Source: Seleniibacterium sp963677135
GTDB taxonomy: Bacteria > Desulfobacterota > Desulfuromonadia > Desulfuromonadales > Geopsychrobacteraceae
Direction of reading: 5' to 3'
Length of the DNA: 64,000 bases
Assembly (NCBI GenBank): GCA_963677135.2
Contig: CAXXLS010000017.1
Coordinates: 124,001 to 188,000 of the forward strand
Below the pieces are notes generated by a model, which made no database searches, had not been told where the DNA came from, and was given only the letters and a program-made list of their open reading frames with translations. Positions 53,102 to 61,687 of this stretch are shown here, piece after piece (positions within the stretch are counted from its first letter, which is position 1; each line of letters begins with the position of its first letter). Made by a program: the position numbers and the translations under genes.

Positions 53102-53141
53102 CGGCTGGATATCGTCACTTTGGCGTGGCGACAAGGAACGG

Positions 53142-53175
53142 AAAAAAGGACTCTCCGGTGTGAGAGTCCTTTTTT
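53142..53175 (+). terminator. Intrinsic terminator after the kinase-like gene
   Basis: Arms AAAAAAGGACTCTC and GAGAGTCCTTTTTT with a 6-base loop; the T run is part of the descending arm. Probably bidirectional. Confidence 0.93.
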
Positions 53176-53251
53176 CATGCCCATCTGCTTTGTTCATGGC
53201 TGATGGATGTGCTATAAACATCAGCGCTTTTTCACAAGGTGGGATGAAAAC

Positions 53252-55168
53252 ATGCTGCAATTAAAAGATATCGATAAATATTTTGCCGACCGAAGGATCT
53301 TTGCCGGCATCAACTGGCATATCCGGCCGACCGACAAAATCGGTCTGTGCGGCGAAAACGGTGCGGGCAAGTCAACCCTGTTGAAACTCCTGGCCGGACT
53401 GGTCGAAAGCGACGGCGGGCAGCTTCAGGCAGCCAAAGGCACCACCATCGGCTATCTGCCCCAGGATGGTCTGATTCACCAGGGGCAGAACCTGTTCAGT
53501 GAGGCGCAGAGCGCCCTGGCCGATCTTCAGCAGATGGAAGGGGAACTGCGGCGCCTGGAAAAACAGATCGCCGTGTCCGCCTCTCCCGATGAACTGGAAC
53601 GCTACGCCGAACTGCAGAACCTGTTTGAGCAGCGCGGCGGTTATCGGATGGAGTCCGAGGTCGGGCGGGTTTTGCACGGTCTGGGTTTCAGTGAAGCGGA
53701 TTTCACAAAACCTTGCGAACATTTCTCCGGCGGCTGGCAGATGAGAATCGCCCTGGCCAAGCTGCTGTTGCAGCAGCCCAATCTGCTGCTGCTGGACGAA
53801 CCGACCAATCACCTCGATCTCCCGGCCCGGGACTGGCTGGAGGATTACCTGGCCAATTATCCTTACGGGGTGGTGCTGGTGTCCCACGATCGTTATTTTC
53901 TGGATCGGGTGGTCTCGCGGATCGTCGAAATCTGGAATGGGGATTTGACCGAGTATCCCGGTAATTACAGCCGTTACATTCAGGCCCGCGATGAACGGGT
54001 GACGGCTCTCAAAGCCGCCAAGCAGCAGCAGGATGAGGAAATCGCCAAGGTCGAGGCCTTCATCAACCGTTTCCGTTATCAGGCCAACAAGGCCTCCCAG
54101 GTTCAGAGCCGGGTCAAGCAGCTGGAAAAAATCGAGCGGATATCTCTGCCGCCTGAGAGAAAAAAAATCGCTTTCCATTTTCCCGCGCCGCCCAAAGGGG
54201 GGAGAATTGCCATCGAACTGGAAAAAGCGTCTCAGTGCTATGGAGACCTGACCGTTCTGGATGGGGTCAATGTCCTGGTCGAGCAGGGGGAGCGGGTCGC
54301 TCTGGTCGGACCCAATGGTGCCGGAAAATCGACCCTGATGCGGTTGCTGGCCGGAGTTGAAAAGCCGGTGGCCGGAGTCCGCAGGGAAGGGCACAACCTG
54401 GTGCTTGCCTATTTCGCGCAGGACCAGGCCGCCGAGCTCAACCCGAGCCGGGATGTCTACGGCGAACTGTCCGCCGACTCGCCGGTGGCCATGGTCCCCA
54501 AGCTGCGCAATATCCTGGGATCCTTTCTGTTTTCCGGGGATGATATCGAAAAACCGGTCCGGGTTCTTTCCGGTGGCGAGCGTAATCGCCTGGCCCTTGC
54601 CAAGCTGCTGCTGCGCCCTGCCAACCTGTTGCTCCTCGACGAACCGACCAACCACCTGGATCTGCATTCCAAGGAAATTCTTCTTGACGCCCTTAAAAAA
54701 TACAAGGGGACAATTATTTTTGTGTCTCACGATCGCTATTTTGTCGATGAACTGGCGACCCGGGTTTTGGAAGTCGGCAACGGCAGGGTCGAATCCTACT
54801 TCGGCAACTATGAGGATTTCCTGCGCTCCAAGCAGGCCCAGGGGGACGCCAGTCACAGTCTGCAGCGGGTCGAACAGCAGGCGGCCAAAGCGACTGCGTC
54901 GGTTCCTGCTGACAAAGAGGCCCGTATTCAGGAACATCAGGCCCGCAAGGAAAAACAGCGCCGGGAGCAGAAGCGTCTGAAAGAGCTGGCGGAAACTGAA
55001 GCCCGGATCGAAGGTCTCGAAGACGAGCTGGCCAGGCTGGAACAGGCCATGGCCGATCCCGCCCTCTACCAGGATCAGGAGCGCTGGAGAGCTGTCTCGG
55101 CAGACCACGCTGCGCTGAAGGACCGCCTTGACGACGCCTATGCTCAGTGGGAATCCCTGCAGGAATAA
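53252..55168 (+). CDS. ABC-F family ATPase (ribosome-associated type)
   Basis: 638 residues with two ABC ATPase domains and no membrane segment, the mark of ABC-F proteins, which act on ribosomes. Domain 1 (~1-250): Walker A GENGAGKSTLLKLL, signature FSGGWQMRIALAK, Walker B LLLLDEPTNHLDL. Domain 2 (~315-530): GPNGAGKSTLMRLL, LSGGERNRLALAK, LLLLDEPTNHLDL. The inter-domain linker (~250-310) is charged and helical. A C-terminal coiled coil (~560-637) resembles that of Uup/YheS-type members. ATG 53252 fits the domain start; the in-frame ATG/TTG codons upstream to 53207 fall in unlikely sequence. The exact subfamily is not settled. Confidence 0.9.
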   Translation: MLQLKDIDKYFADRRIFAGINWHIRPTDKIGLCGENGAGKSTLLKLLAGLVESDGGQLQAAKGTTIGYLPQDGLIHQGQNLFSEAQSALADLQQMEGELRRLEKQIAVSASPDELERYAELQNLFEQRGGYRMESEVGRVLHGLGFSEADFTKPCEHFSGGWQMRIALAKLLLQQPNLLLLDEPTNHLDLPARDWLEDYLANYPYGVVLVSHDRYFLDRVVSRIVEIWNGDLTEYPGNYSRYIQARDERVTALKAAKQQQDEEIAKVEAFINRFRYQANKASQVQSRVKQLEKIERISLPPERKKIAFHFPAPPKGGRIAIELEKASQCYGDLTVLDGVNVLVEQGERVALVGPNGAGKSTLMRLLAGVEKPVAGVRREGHNLVLAYFAQDQAAELNPSRDVYGELSADSPVAMVPKLRNILGSFLFSGDDIEKPVRVLSGGERNRLALAKLLLRPANLLLLDEPTNHLDLHSKEILLDALKKYKGTIIFVSHDRYFVDELATRVLEVGNGRVESYFGNYEDFLRSKQAQGDASHSLQRVEQQAAKATASVPADKEARIQEHQARKEKQRREQKRLKELAETEARIEGLEDELARLEQAMADPALYQDQERWRAVSADHAALKDRLDDAYAQWESLQE

Positions 55169-55269
55169 GGTATTCGCCGGAACCTTGAGATGATTAAAGA
55201 TGTTTTGTTGACAGATTGTGTCTTTGTTTTTACATTTGGCGAAACTTCTTTTCACTGGAGTCAACACCA

Positions 55270-56226
55270 ATGATTCGTCTGCCTCGCGGCATACCGGTCA
55301 GGCAAAATGTGAATCCGGCAAGAATTAATCTGCCCGAGGCTATGGGGAAATTGCGCGTTGGTGATTTTTCCGGGTACCTTCATTTTGTGTCAGGTCATGG
55401 GGATGGTCTCGTCCTTTTCCAGTCCGGTCATCTCATCAGCGCCTTTTTCGTCGACCCCGAAGAATCCACCCGGCTGATCGCCTATGATGCGATCGCCAGA
55501 ATTTTCCAGGTCTCGATTCGCGGTTACGCGATTCTCAATATCTATCGCCTGTCTTCTGAGCTGGTGCCCTATCTCCATGCGCTTCTGCATGGCCGGTATC
55601 TGCAGCAGGGCAAAGCCCTTGAGGATTTCAACGTCCGTTCGCTGCTGGACTATCTCAAGGAGAACGGGACGACGGCCTGCCTGCGGGTGTATTCACAGGA
55701 AAGGTGTACCCTGATTTTTTACGACCAGGGCTACCCCCTGGGGTTTTTTCATGACGGAGCAAAGGATCTTGAGGCTGGTGCGGACCTCTCGTCGTCCGTT
55801 GCCAGCGATGCCGGAGCGCTGCTGGACATCGTCGAGGTGCAGTCGGCCGACAATCTGGTGCTGGCCGATCTCATGGCTTCTGCCGACCTGAGACCCATCT
55901 GGCAGCGGACCCGCAAAATTCTGCTCGATGAACAGAATCAGAAGGAACGTGAGATGGTCACCAGTGCCCAGCAGCATGACGAACGGCGCAGGCAGTACCT
56001 CCTGAACACCCTGAAGACGATCGGCGGGACCTACCTTGGCAATTTCGGGGCGGCCCAGGTCGAAAAGGCTTTTTCAGTGGTGGGCAGCGGGATAACCCAG
56101 GCCGACATGGAGCAGTTTTTTCTGGAACTGCAGAGAACGGGACGGCTGGTGGCGAGCCAGTCAAAAATCAACCGCATGATTGAAGAGATGCGGGTGCAGA
56201 TCGACGTCGCTGAGTCGGCCCGGTAA
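55270..56226 (+). CDS. DUF4388-like protein, function unknown
   Basis: 318 residues. Two similar beta-rich segments (~15-65: INLPEAMGKLRVGDFSGYLH ... VLFQSGHLISAFFVD; ~115-165: VRSLLDYLKENGTTACLRV ... LIFYDQGYPLGFFHDG) resemble DUF4388 modules, which are common in Geobacter and myxobacteria and often linked to signalling. The C-terminal third is helical. No signal peptide. ATG 55270 is chosen (CTGGAG 9 bases upstream); the frame extends to 55216. Family assignment is tentative. Confidence 0.6.
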   Translation: MIRLPRGIPVRQNVNPARINLPEAMGKLRVGDFSGYLHFVSGHGDGLVLFQSGHLISAFFVDPEESTRLIAYDAIARIFQVSIRGYAILNIYRLSSELVPYLHALLHGRYLQQGKALEDFNVRSLLDYLKENGTTACLRVYSQERCTLIFYDQGYPLGFFHDGAKDLEAGADLSSSVASDAGALLDIVEVQSADNLVLADLMASADLRPIWQRTRKILLDEQNQKEREMVTSAQQHDERRRQYLLNTLKTIGGTYLGNFGAAQVEKAFSVVGSGITQADMEQFFLELQRTGRLVASQSKINRMIEEMRVQIDVAESAR

Positions 56227-56309
56227 ACGTCTCGCGGGATGTTGGTCAGTCTGCCGTAAATTGGGACTGACTATTCCCGGGACCTGTGGTGTTATGCTAA
56301 GCTTTGCTC

Positions 56310-56339
56310 TTGACCCATTTGACGGGTTTGGATTATACC
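56310..56339 (+). promoter_or_regulatory. Candidate promoter of livKHMGF
   Basis: TTGACC (56310-56315), 18-bp spacer, TATACC (56334-56339), about 60 bp before the livK start. Confidence 0.5.
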
Positions 56340-56397
56340 TGACCCTTAGTAAGTTGTTGTTTTTCCTCTTACAAACTTCTTATCAGGAGGCATTCTT

Positions 56398-57513
56398 ATG
56401 AAGAAGCTCTCAGTTGCTTTTGCTGGCCTGGCCCTGGTGCTGGGCATGTCCGCTCCCGGGTTCTCCGCCGACACGATCAAGTTGGGGGTCGCCGGTCCCC
56501 ACAGTGGAGACCTCGCCCCATACGGCATTCCGGCCATGCGCGCCGCCCAGCTGGTGGTTAAAAAGATCAATGCCAATGGCGGTATTCTCGGTAAACAGGT
56601 CGAACTGCTGATTCAGGACGATCAGTGCAAGCCGGAAATCGCGACCAACACCGCGACCAAACTGGTCACTGACGGCGCTGACGTGGTTCTCGGCCACATC
56701 TGCTCAGGGGCCACCAAGGCGGCCCTTGGTATCTACAAAGACGCCAAGATCCCGGTTATGTCCCCTTCGGCGACCAATCCGCCTTTGACCCAGAGCGGCG
56801 ACTATCCCAATTTCTTCCGGACGATCGCCTCCGATGACATGCAGGCCAAGTTGGCCGTGGATTTTGTGATCAATGATCTCGGCGCCAAGAAAGTTGCGGT
56901 TATCCACGACAAGGGCGACTACGGCAAAGGGTTTGCAGAGTTCGCCAAGCAGTTCCTCGAGGCGTCCGGAAAAGCCGAGGTCGTGCTGTTCGAAGGGATT
57001 ACCCCGGGAGCCATGGATTACAGTTCCATCGTTCAGAAAGTCAGGAGAGAAGGGGCCGAGGCCCTGATCTTTGGTGGTTATCATCCGGAAGCCTCCAAGC
57101 TGGTGTCCCAGATGCAGCGGAAGCGTCTGAAGACCAAGTTCGTTTCCGACGACGGCGTCAAGGACGACAGCTTCCTGAAAGTTGCCGGCGAAGCGGCTGA
57201 GGGTGCCTATATGACCGGTCCCCGCGATCTGTCTTCGGTCGCTATGAACGCGGCCGCCCGCGACGAGTTCAAAGCCGAATACGGCAGTGATCCGGGTGCC
57301 TTCTTCCAGGAAGGCTACGCGGCCGCCCTGGCTCTTCTCAATGCCATTCAAACCGCAGGTTCAACCGATTATGACGCGGTGACCAAGGCTTTGCGTACCA
57401 CGTATGTCGATACGCCTGTCGGCAAGATCAAGTTTGATGACAAAGGTGACGCCGAAGGTGTCGGATTCTCAATCTACACCGTCGAAAAAGGCGACTTCAA
57501 AGAGCTGAAGTAA
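56398..57513 (+). CDS. livK: Branched-chain amino acid ABC transporter, periplasmic binding protein
   Basis: 371 residues. A Sec signal peptide (MKKLSVAFAGLALVLGMSA, cleavage after FSA near 24) leads into a type I periplasmic-binding fold: IKLGVAGPHSGDLAPYG, ALGHI-type SGATKAALGIYKDAKIPVMS and KKVAVIHDKGDYGKGFAEF. It delivers Leu/Ile/Val (or related amino acids) to the LivHM permease encoded downstream. AGGAGG lies before the ATG. First gene of the operon; the hairpin at 57559 separates it from livH, which would let the binding protein be made in excess. Confidence 0.93.
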   Translation: MKKLSVAFAGLALVLGMSAPGFSADTIKLGVAGPHSGDLAPYGIPAMRAAQLVVKKINANGGILGKQVELLIQDDQCKPEIATNTATKLVTDGADVVLGHICSGATKAALGIYKDAKIPVMSPSATNPPLTQSGDYPNFFRTIASDDMQAKLAVDFVINDLGAKKVAVIHDKGDYGKGFAEFAKQFLEASGKAEVVLFEGITPGAMDYSSIVQKVRREGAEALIFGGYHPEASKLVSQMQRKRLKTKFVSDDGVKDDSFLKVAGEAAEGAYMTGPRDLSSVAMNAAARDEFKAEYGSDPGAFFQEGYAAALALLNAIQTAGSTDYDAVTKALRTTYVDTPVGKIKFDDKGDAEGVGFSIYTVEKGDFKELK

Positions 57514-57558
57514 GACCGGCAACAGTGCTGGTGGGAACAGTTATTACCGTGTGAACCT

Positions 57559-57594
57559 TTTCAGGGGGTTGGTTCAATAGCCGACCCCCTGAAA
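57559..57594 (+). promoter_or_regulatory. Intercistronic hairpin between livK and livH
   Basis: 14-bp stem (57559-57572 with 57581-57594, one T-G pair), 8-base loop, no T run. Likely stabilises upstream livK mRNA or partly attenuates transcription into the permease genes. Confidence 0.7.
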
Positions 57595-57694
57595 TATTGT
57601 TGCAACCGGAATCGCTGTGCGCGGCCTGCCGCCACGCCAATCTCGCAGCCGCTTTATTCTGAGATGTTTTTTCCCGTAACCATCGGTAAATATT

Positions 57695-58597
57695 ATGGAC
57701 TATTTTCTTGAGCTTTTTTTCGGAGGCCTGACCCGAGGCAGTATCTATGCCCTGATCGCTCTGGGTTATACCATGGTCTATGGCATTATCCAGCTGATCA
57801 ATTTCGCCCATGGCGAGATCTACATGATCGGGGCGTTCGTCGCCCTGATCGTCGCCGGAATCTGCACGATTTACGGTCTGAGCGGGATCGCCATCCTCGT
57901 TCTGGCCGGGGTGGTTGCCGTCATTTATGCCTGTGCCTACGGCTATACCCTTGAAAAAATCGCCTACCGGCCGCTGCGCGGAGCCCCCCGGCTGTCGCCG
58001 CTGATCAGTGCCATCGGGATGTCGATTTTTCTGCAGAATTATGTCCTGTTGGTGCAGACCCCGGACTTCCTGCCGTTTCCCCGATTGATTCCCGATTTCG
58101 AGTTCATGGAGCCGGTTGCCCATATTATCGGTTCTCCCGAGCTGGTGATTCTGGTTACCACGCTGATTACCATGATTCTGCTCACCCTGATGATTAAAAA
58201 AACCAGGATCGGCAAGGCCATGCGGGCGACTCAGCAGGATATGAACATGGCGCGACTGGTCGGCGTCAATGTCGACCGGATCATCTCGCTGACCTTCGTC
58301 ATCGGTTCGGCTCTTGCCGCCATCGGAGGGGTGCTGGTCGCGTCCTACATCGGTCAGGTGAATTTCTATATCGGTTTCCTGGCCGGGGTGAAGGCGTTTA
58401 CCGCGGCGGTCCTCGGCGGGATCGGGTCCATCGCCGGTGCGGTCATTGGCGGACTGGTGCTGGGCTGGGCGGAAAGTTTCGCGGCCGGATATATCTCCAG
58501 CGACTACGAGGACCTGTTCACTTTCGCCCTGCTGGTTCTGATTCTGATTCTTCGGCCGGCCGGAATCCTCGGCAAGTCGACCAAGCAGAAGGTATAG
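57695..58597 (+). CDS. livH: Branched-chain amino acid ABC transporter, permease LivH
   Basis: 300 residues with about eight hydrophobic helices and the LivH landmarks GSIYALIALGYTMVYGI, INFAHGEIYMIGAF and, near the end, ALAAIGGVLVASYIG and GVKAFTAAVLGGIGSIAGA, the latter being the ATPase-contact (EAA-like) region. It forms the inner-membrane channel with LivM. The gap to livK is 180 bp and contains the hairpin; the ribosome site is weak. livM follows after 9 bp. Confidence 0.94.
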   Translation: MDYFLELFFGGLTRGSIYALIALGYTMVYGIIQLINFAHGEIYMIGAFVALIVAGICTIYGLSGIAILVLAGVVAVIYACAYGYTLEKIAYRPLRGAPRLSPLISAIGMSIFLQNYVLLVQTPDFLPFPRLIPDFEFMEPVAHIIGSPELVILVTTLITMILLTLMIKKTRIGKAMRATQQDMNMARLVGVNVDRIISLTFVIGSALAAIGGVLVASYIGQVNFYIGFLAGVKAFTAAVLGGIGSIAGAVIGGLVLGWAESFAAGYISSDYEDLFTFALLVLILILRPAGILGKSTKQKV

Positions 58598-58606
58598 GGG
58601 GCTGAT

Positions 58607-60040
58607 ATGTTAGAGAATTTCAAACGTTCCATTTATGTCGCCCTCTGGTTCGTGTTTTTGACCTTCCCTCTAATGGTTGTTCGGGTCAATACCACCGACC
58701 AGATCGTGACCTGGCGCTGGGCCAGCCTGATCTGGGTTGCCTACGAGTCTTTTATTCTGTCCTATTTCTGGCGTTTTCTGATGCGCCGCCAGGCCCTCAA
58801 GGAAAAAACCATGGCCTCTCACGCCGGGCTGGACGAGCTGCTTAAAAAGGACTCCTTGTGTCAGAACACGTTCCTGGTCCTGCTGCTGGTTGCCCTGCAG
58901 GTTGTCCCCGCGGCCTTCTACGGATCCGTTCTGCCCTGGCTTTACGTGTTCCTGTTCTTCCTGGCCTGTTTCGGCCTGGCGGTTCTGATTCGCAAGGTTC
59001 AGTATCACAAAGGGCTTGGGCGTTTCGCCAAACTGTCGGAGGCCGTTTCCGACAAGCCGCGCATGCAGTTGCTTGAAAATCAGACGTTCCGGATCCGTGC
59101 TCAGCTGGTCATCCTGCTGATCGCCCTGGTTTTCCCTCTGGTTGTTGATACCTATCAGAACAATATCATGATCTCCGCCCTGATTTATGTGGTTCTCGGG
59201 CTGGGTCTGAATCTGACCGTCGGCCTCGCCGGACTGCTCGATCTCGGGTATGTCGCATTTTTCGGAATCGGCGCCTATACCTACGCGCTGCTCAATCATC
59301 ATTTCGGTCTCGGTTTCTGGGTGACCCTCCCCATCGGGGGGATCGTCGGTTGTCTGTTCGGCATTTTGCTCGGTTTTCCGATCCTGCGCCTGCGGGGTGA
59401 TTATCTGGCGATTGTCACCCTCGGTTTCGGCATGATTTTCAAAGTGGTCATGGAAAACTGGGACGAACTGTCCTTCGGCCCCAGCGGAATTGCCAATATC
59501 GACAAACCCGGTCTGTTCGGGGTGGATCTGGCTCTTGCCGGCTCGACTACATACATCTACTACATCATGATCGCTCTGGTGGTGTTCACCATCCTGGTCA
59601 CCAACCGCCTGAAGAACAGTCGTGTCGGGCGGGCCTGGATCGCCCTGCGCGAGGATGAGATCGCCTGCGTCGCCATGGGCATTGACATGGCCAGGACCAA
59701 GCTGTCCGCCTATGCCCTGGGCGCTTTCTGGGCCGGTATGGTCGGGGTTCTGTTCGCCGCCAAGACAACCTTTATCAACCCGGCCAGTTTCACCTTCATG
59801 GAATCGGCGATTATTCTCTCGATTGTTGTTCTGGGCGGAATGGGGTCGATTCTGGGCGTGATCCTCGGCGCCTTCATCCTGATTCTGTTGCCGGAATATC
59901 TGCGGGCCTTTTCCGAATACCGGATGCTGGTGTTCGGGGCCTCCATGACACTGATGATGATTTTCCGTCCCCAGGGGTTGATCAGCAACCTTCGCCAGAC
60001 CTATCAATACAAGGGATCGAAGGAGACGACCAATGGCTGA
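58607..60040 (+). CDS. livM: Branched-chain amino acid ABC transporter, permease LivM, extended N-terminus
   Basis: 477 residues. The core (~190-460) has the LivM landmarks LGLNLTVGLAGLLDLGYVAFFGIGAY, LRLRGDYLAIVTLGFG, and the ATPase-contact region ALGAFWAGMVGVLFA ... LGGMGSILGVILGAF. About 150-180 extra N-terminal residues with three or four additional hydrophobic helices make it longer than most LivM proteins. It pairs with LivH. AGGGGG precedes ATG; its last 8 bases overlap livG, so the two are translationally coupled. Confidence 0.93.
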   Translation: MLENFKRSIYVALWFVFLTFPLMVVRVNTTDQIVTWRWASLIWVAYESFILSYFWRFLMRRQALKEKTMASHAGLDELLKKDSLCQNTFLVLLLVALQVVPAAFYGSVLPWLYVFLFFLACFGLAVLIRKVQYHKGLGRFAKLSEAVSDKPRMQLLENQTFRIRAQLVILLIALVFPLVVDTYQNNIMISALIYVVLGLGLNLTVGLAGLLDLGYVAFFGIGAYTYALLNHHFGLGFWVTLPIGGIVGCLFGILLGFPILRLRGDYLAIVTLGFGMIFKVVMENWDELSFGPSGIANIDKPGLFGVDLALAGSTTYIYYIMIALVVFTILVTNRLKNSRVGRAWIALREDEIACVAMGIDMARTKLSAYALGAFWAGMVGVLFAAKTTFINPASFTFMESAIILSIVVLGGMGSILGVILGAFILILLPEYLRAFSEYRMLVFGASMTLMMIFRPQGLISNLRQTYQYKGSKETTNG

Positions 60041-60833
60041 AAACAAGCATAAATTACTGGAGGTCAAAGGGCTGACTATGGACTTCGGCGGTCTGCGGGC
60101 CGTTGACAGTGTTTCTCTTGAGGTTCACGAGGGGGAAATCGCGGCCCTGATCGGACCGAACGGGGCAGGGAAGACCACCTTTTTCAACTGTGTGACCGGT
60201 ATCTACAACCCGACCAAGGGGGATATCCTGCTCCATCCCAAAGGGCTGCCGACCCGTCGCCTGAACGGGCTTAAACCGAACAAGGTTACGGAAATGGGCC
60301 TGGCTCGGACCTTTCAGAACATTCGGCTGTTTCCCGATATGACGGTTCTTGAAAACGTCATGATCGGACGGCACTGCCGGACATCTGCGGGGATTTTCCG
60401 TTCCATCGTCCGCGGCAAAAGCGTTCGCGAAGAGGAACAGCAGATTGTCGAGACCAGTTATCATCTGTTGGAGAAGGTCGGCCTGGCCAATGTCGCCAAT
60501 GAATTTTCCAAAAACCTCCCATATGGCGCTCAGCGCCGTCTTGAGATCGCCCGGGCGATGGCCACCGATCCCTTCCTGCTGCTGCTGGATGAGCCCGCCG
60601 CGGGGATGAATCCTCAGGAAACGGCGGAACTTGACACCCTGATCTGCCGCATCAGTGAGGAGGATAACATCGCCATTTTGTTGATCGAGCATGACATGAA
60701 ATTGGTCATGCACATTTCCAATCCGATTTTCGTCATGGAATACGGCAAGAAAATCGCGGAAGGAAGTCCCCAGCAGATCAAGGATAATCCGAAAGTTATC
60801 GAAGCCTACCTGGGAGAAGAAACTGATGCTTAA
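60033..60833 (+). CDS. livG: Branched-chain amino acid ABC transporter, ATPase LivG
   Basis: 266-residue ATPase. Walker A GPNGAGKTTFFNCVTG, the LivG-type LARTFQNIRLFPDMTVLENVM segment, signature NLPYGAQRRLEIARAM (LPYG replacing LSGG is normal for LivG), Walker B LLLLDEPAAGMNPQE and switch His in LLIEHDM. The insertion between Walker A and signature is typical. Overlaps livM and livF by 8 bases each; AAGGAG precedes its ATG. Confidence 0.95.
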   Translation: MAENKHKLLEVKGLTMDFGGLRAVDSVSLEVHEGEIAALIGPNGAGKTTFFNCVTGIYNPTKGDILLHPKGLPTRRLNGLKPNKVTEMGLARTFQNIRLFPDMTVLENVMIGRHCRTSAGIFRSIVRGKSVREEEQQIVETSYHLLEKVGLANVANEFSKNLPYGAQRRLEIARAMATDPFLLLLDEPAAGMNPQETAELDTLICRISEEDNIAILLIEHDMKLVMHISNPIFVMEYGKKIAEGSPQQIKDNPKVIEAYLGEETDA

Positions 60834-61533
60834 GATCAACAACGTGCAGACTTTTTACGGCAATATTCAGGCTCTCAAGGATGTCTCCCTGGAGGTCAAG
60901 GAAGGGGAGATCGTGGCCCTGATCGGTGCCAACGGGGCCGGTAAGACGACAACCCTGATGACCATCTGCGGAATTACGCCCCCGCGTTCCGGAGAAATTC
61001 TTCTCGACGGCGATCCGATTCAGGATTGGAGCGCGGACAAAATCGTTCAGAAAGGGATTATTCAGGTTCCGGAAGGGCGGCGGATCTTCCCAGATCTGAC
61101 AGTTCTCGAAAATCTCGAAATGGGAGCCTTTCTGCGCAAGAACAAGAAGCTGATTCAGCAGGATCTCAATTATGTCATGGAGCTGTTCCCGATCCTTGAA
61201 AAACGGCGCAATCAGCCCGGCGGGACGCTGTCCGGGGGGGAACAGCAGATGCTGGCCATTTCCCGGGCCCTGATGGCCAGACCAAGGGTCCTGCTGCTGG
61301 ATGAGCCTTCCCTGGGACTGGCTCCTCTGATCATCAAGCAGATTTTTGATATCATCCGCAAGATCAACAAGGAAAACAACACGACCATCTTCCTGGTTGA
61401 GCAGAATGCCAATCAGGCCCTGAAGCTGGCCCACCGGGGCTATGTCATGGAAAATGGCCGCATCACCCTGGTTGATTCTGCTGAAAATCTGCTCAGCAAT
61501 GAAGATGTTAAAAAAGCCTACCTCGGAATGTGA
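60826..61533 (+). CDS. livF: Branched-chain amino acid ABC transporter, ATPase LivF
   Basis: 235-residue ATPase. Walker A GANGAGKTTTLMTICG, the LivF-type IIQVPEGRRIFPDLTVLENL segment, signature LSGGEQQMLAISRALM, Walker B LLLLDEPSLGLAP and switch His replaced by Gln in LVEQNANQALKLA, as usual for LivF. Pairs with LivG to power the LivHM permease. Last gene of the operon, closed by the terminator at 61580. Confidence 0.95.
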   Translation: MLKINNVQTFYGNIQALKDVSLEVKEGEIVALIGANGAGKTTTLMTICGITPPRSGEILLDGDPIQDWSADKIVQKGIIQVPEGRRIFPDLTVLENLEMGAFLRKNKKLIQQDLNYVMELFPILEKRRNQPGGTLSGGEQQMLAISRALMARPRVLLLDEPSLGLAPLIIKQIFDIIRKINKENNTTIFLVEQNANQALKLAHRGYVMENGRITLVDSAENLLSNEDVKKAYLGM

Positions 61534-61579
61534 CGCGATTTTAATAAATTGTGGAAATGTAACAGTTTGAGCCTGTTTC

Positions 61580-61604
61580 AAAAGCGCCCTTGCCGGGCGC
61601 TTTT
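61580..61604 (+). terminator. Intrinsic terminator of livKHMGF
   Basis: Arms AAAAGCGCCC and GGGCGCTTTT with a 5-base loop; T-rich descending arm followed by GTATTAG. Confidence 0.88.
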
Positions 61605-61687
61605 GTATTAGGTATTCTCATAACAGGACGATGACAGGCGGAAAGAGTCTAAGGCATTGACATGCCGGCTCTGAAGGAAGAAGAAAA

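Noticed and set aside
53372..55270. 632-codon open frame on the minus strand
   Set aside because: Antisense of the ABC-F gene, whose Walker motifs are intact.
58670..60067. 465-codon open frame on the minus strand
   Set aside because: Antisense of livM; hydrophobic sense strand gives a Gln/Asp/Gly-rich shadow.
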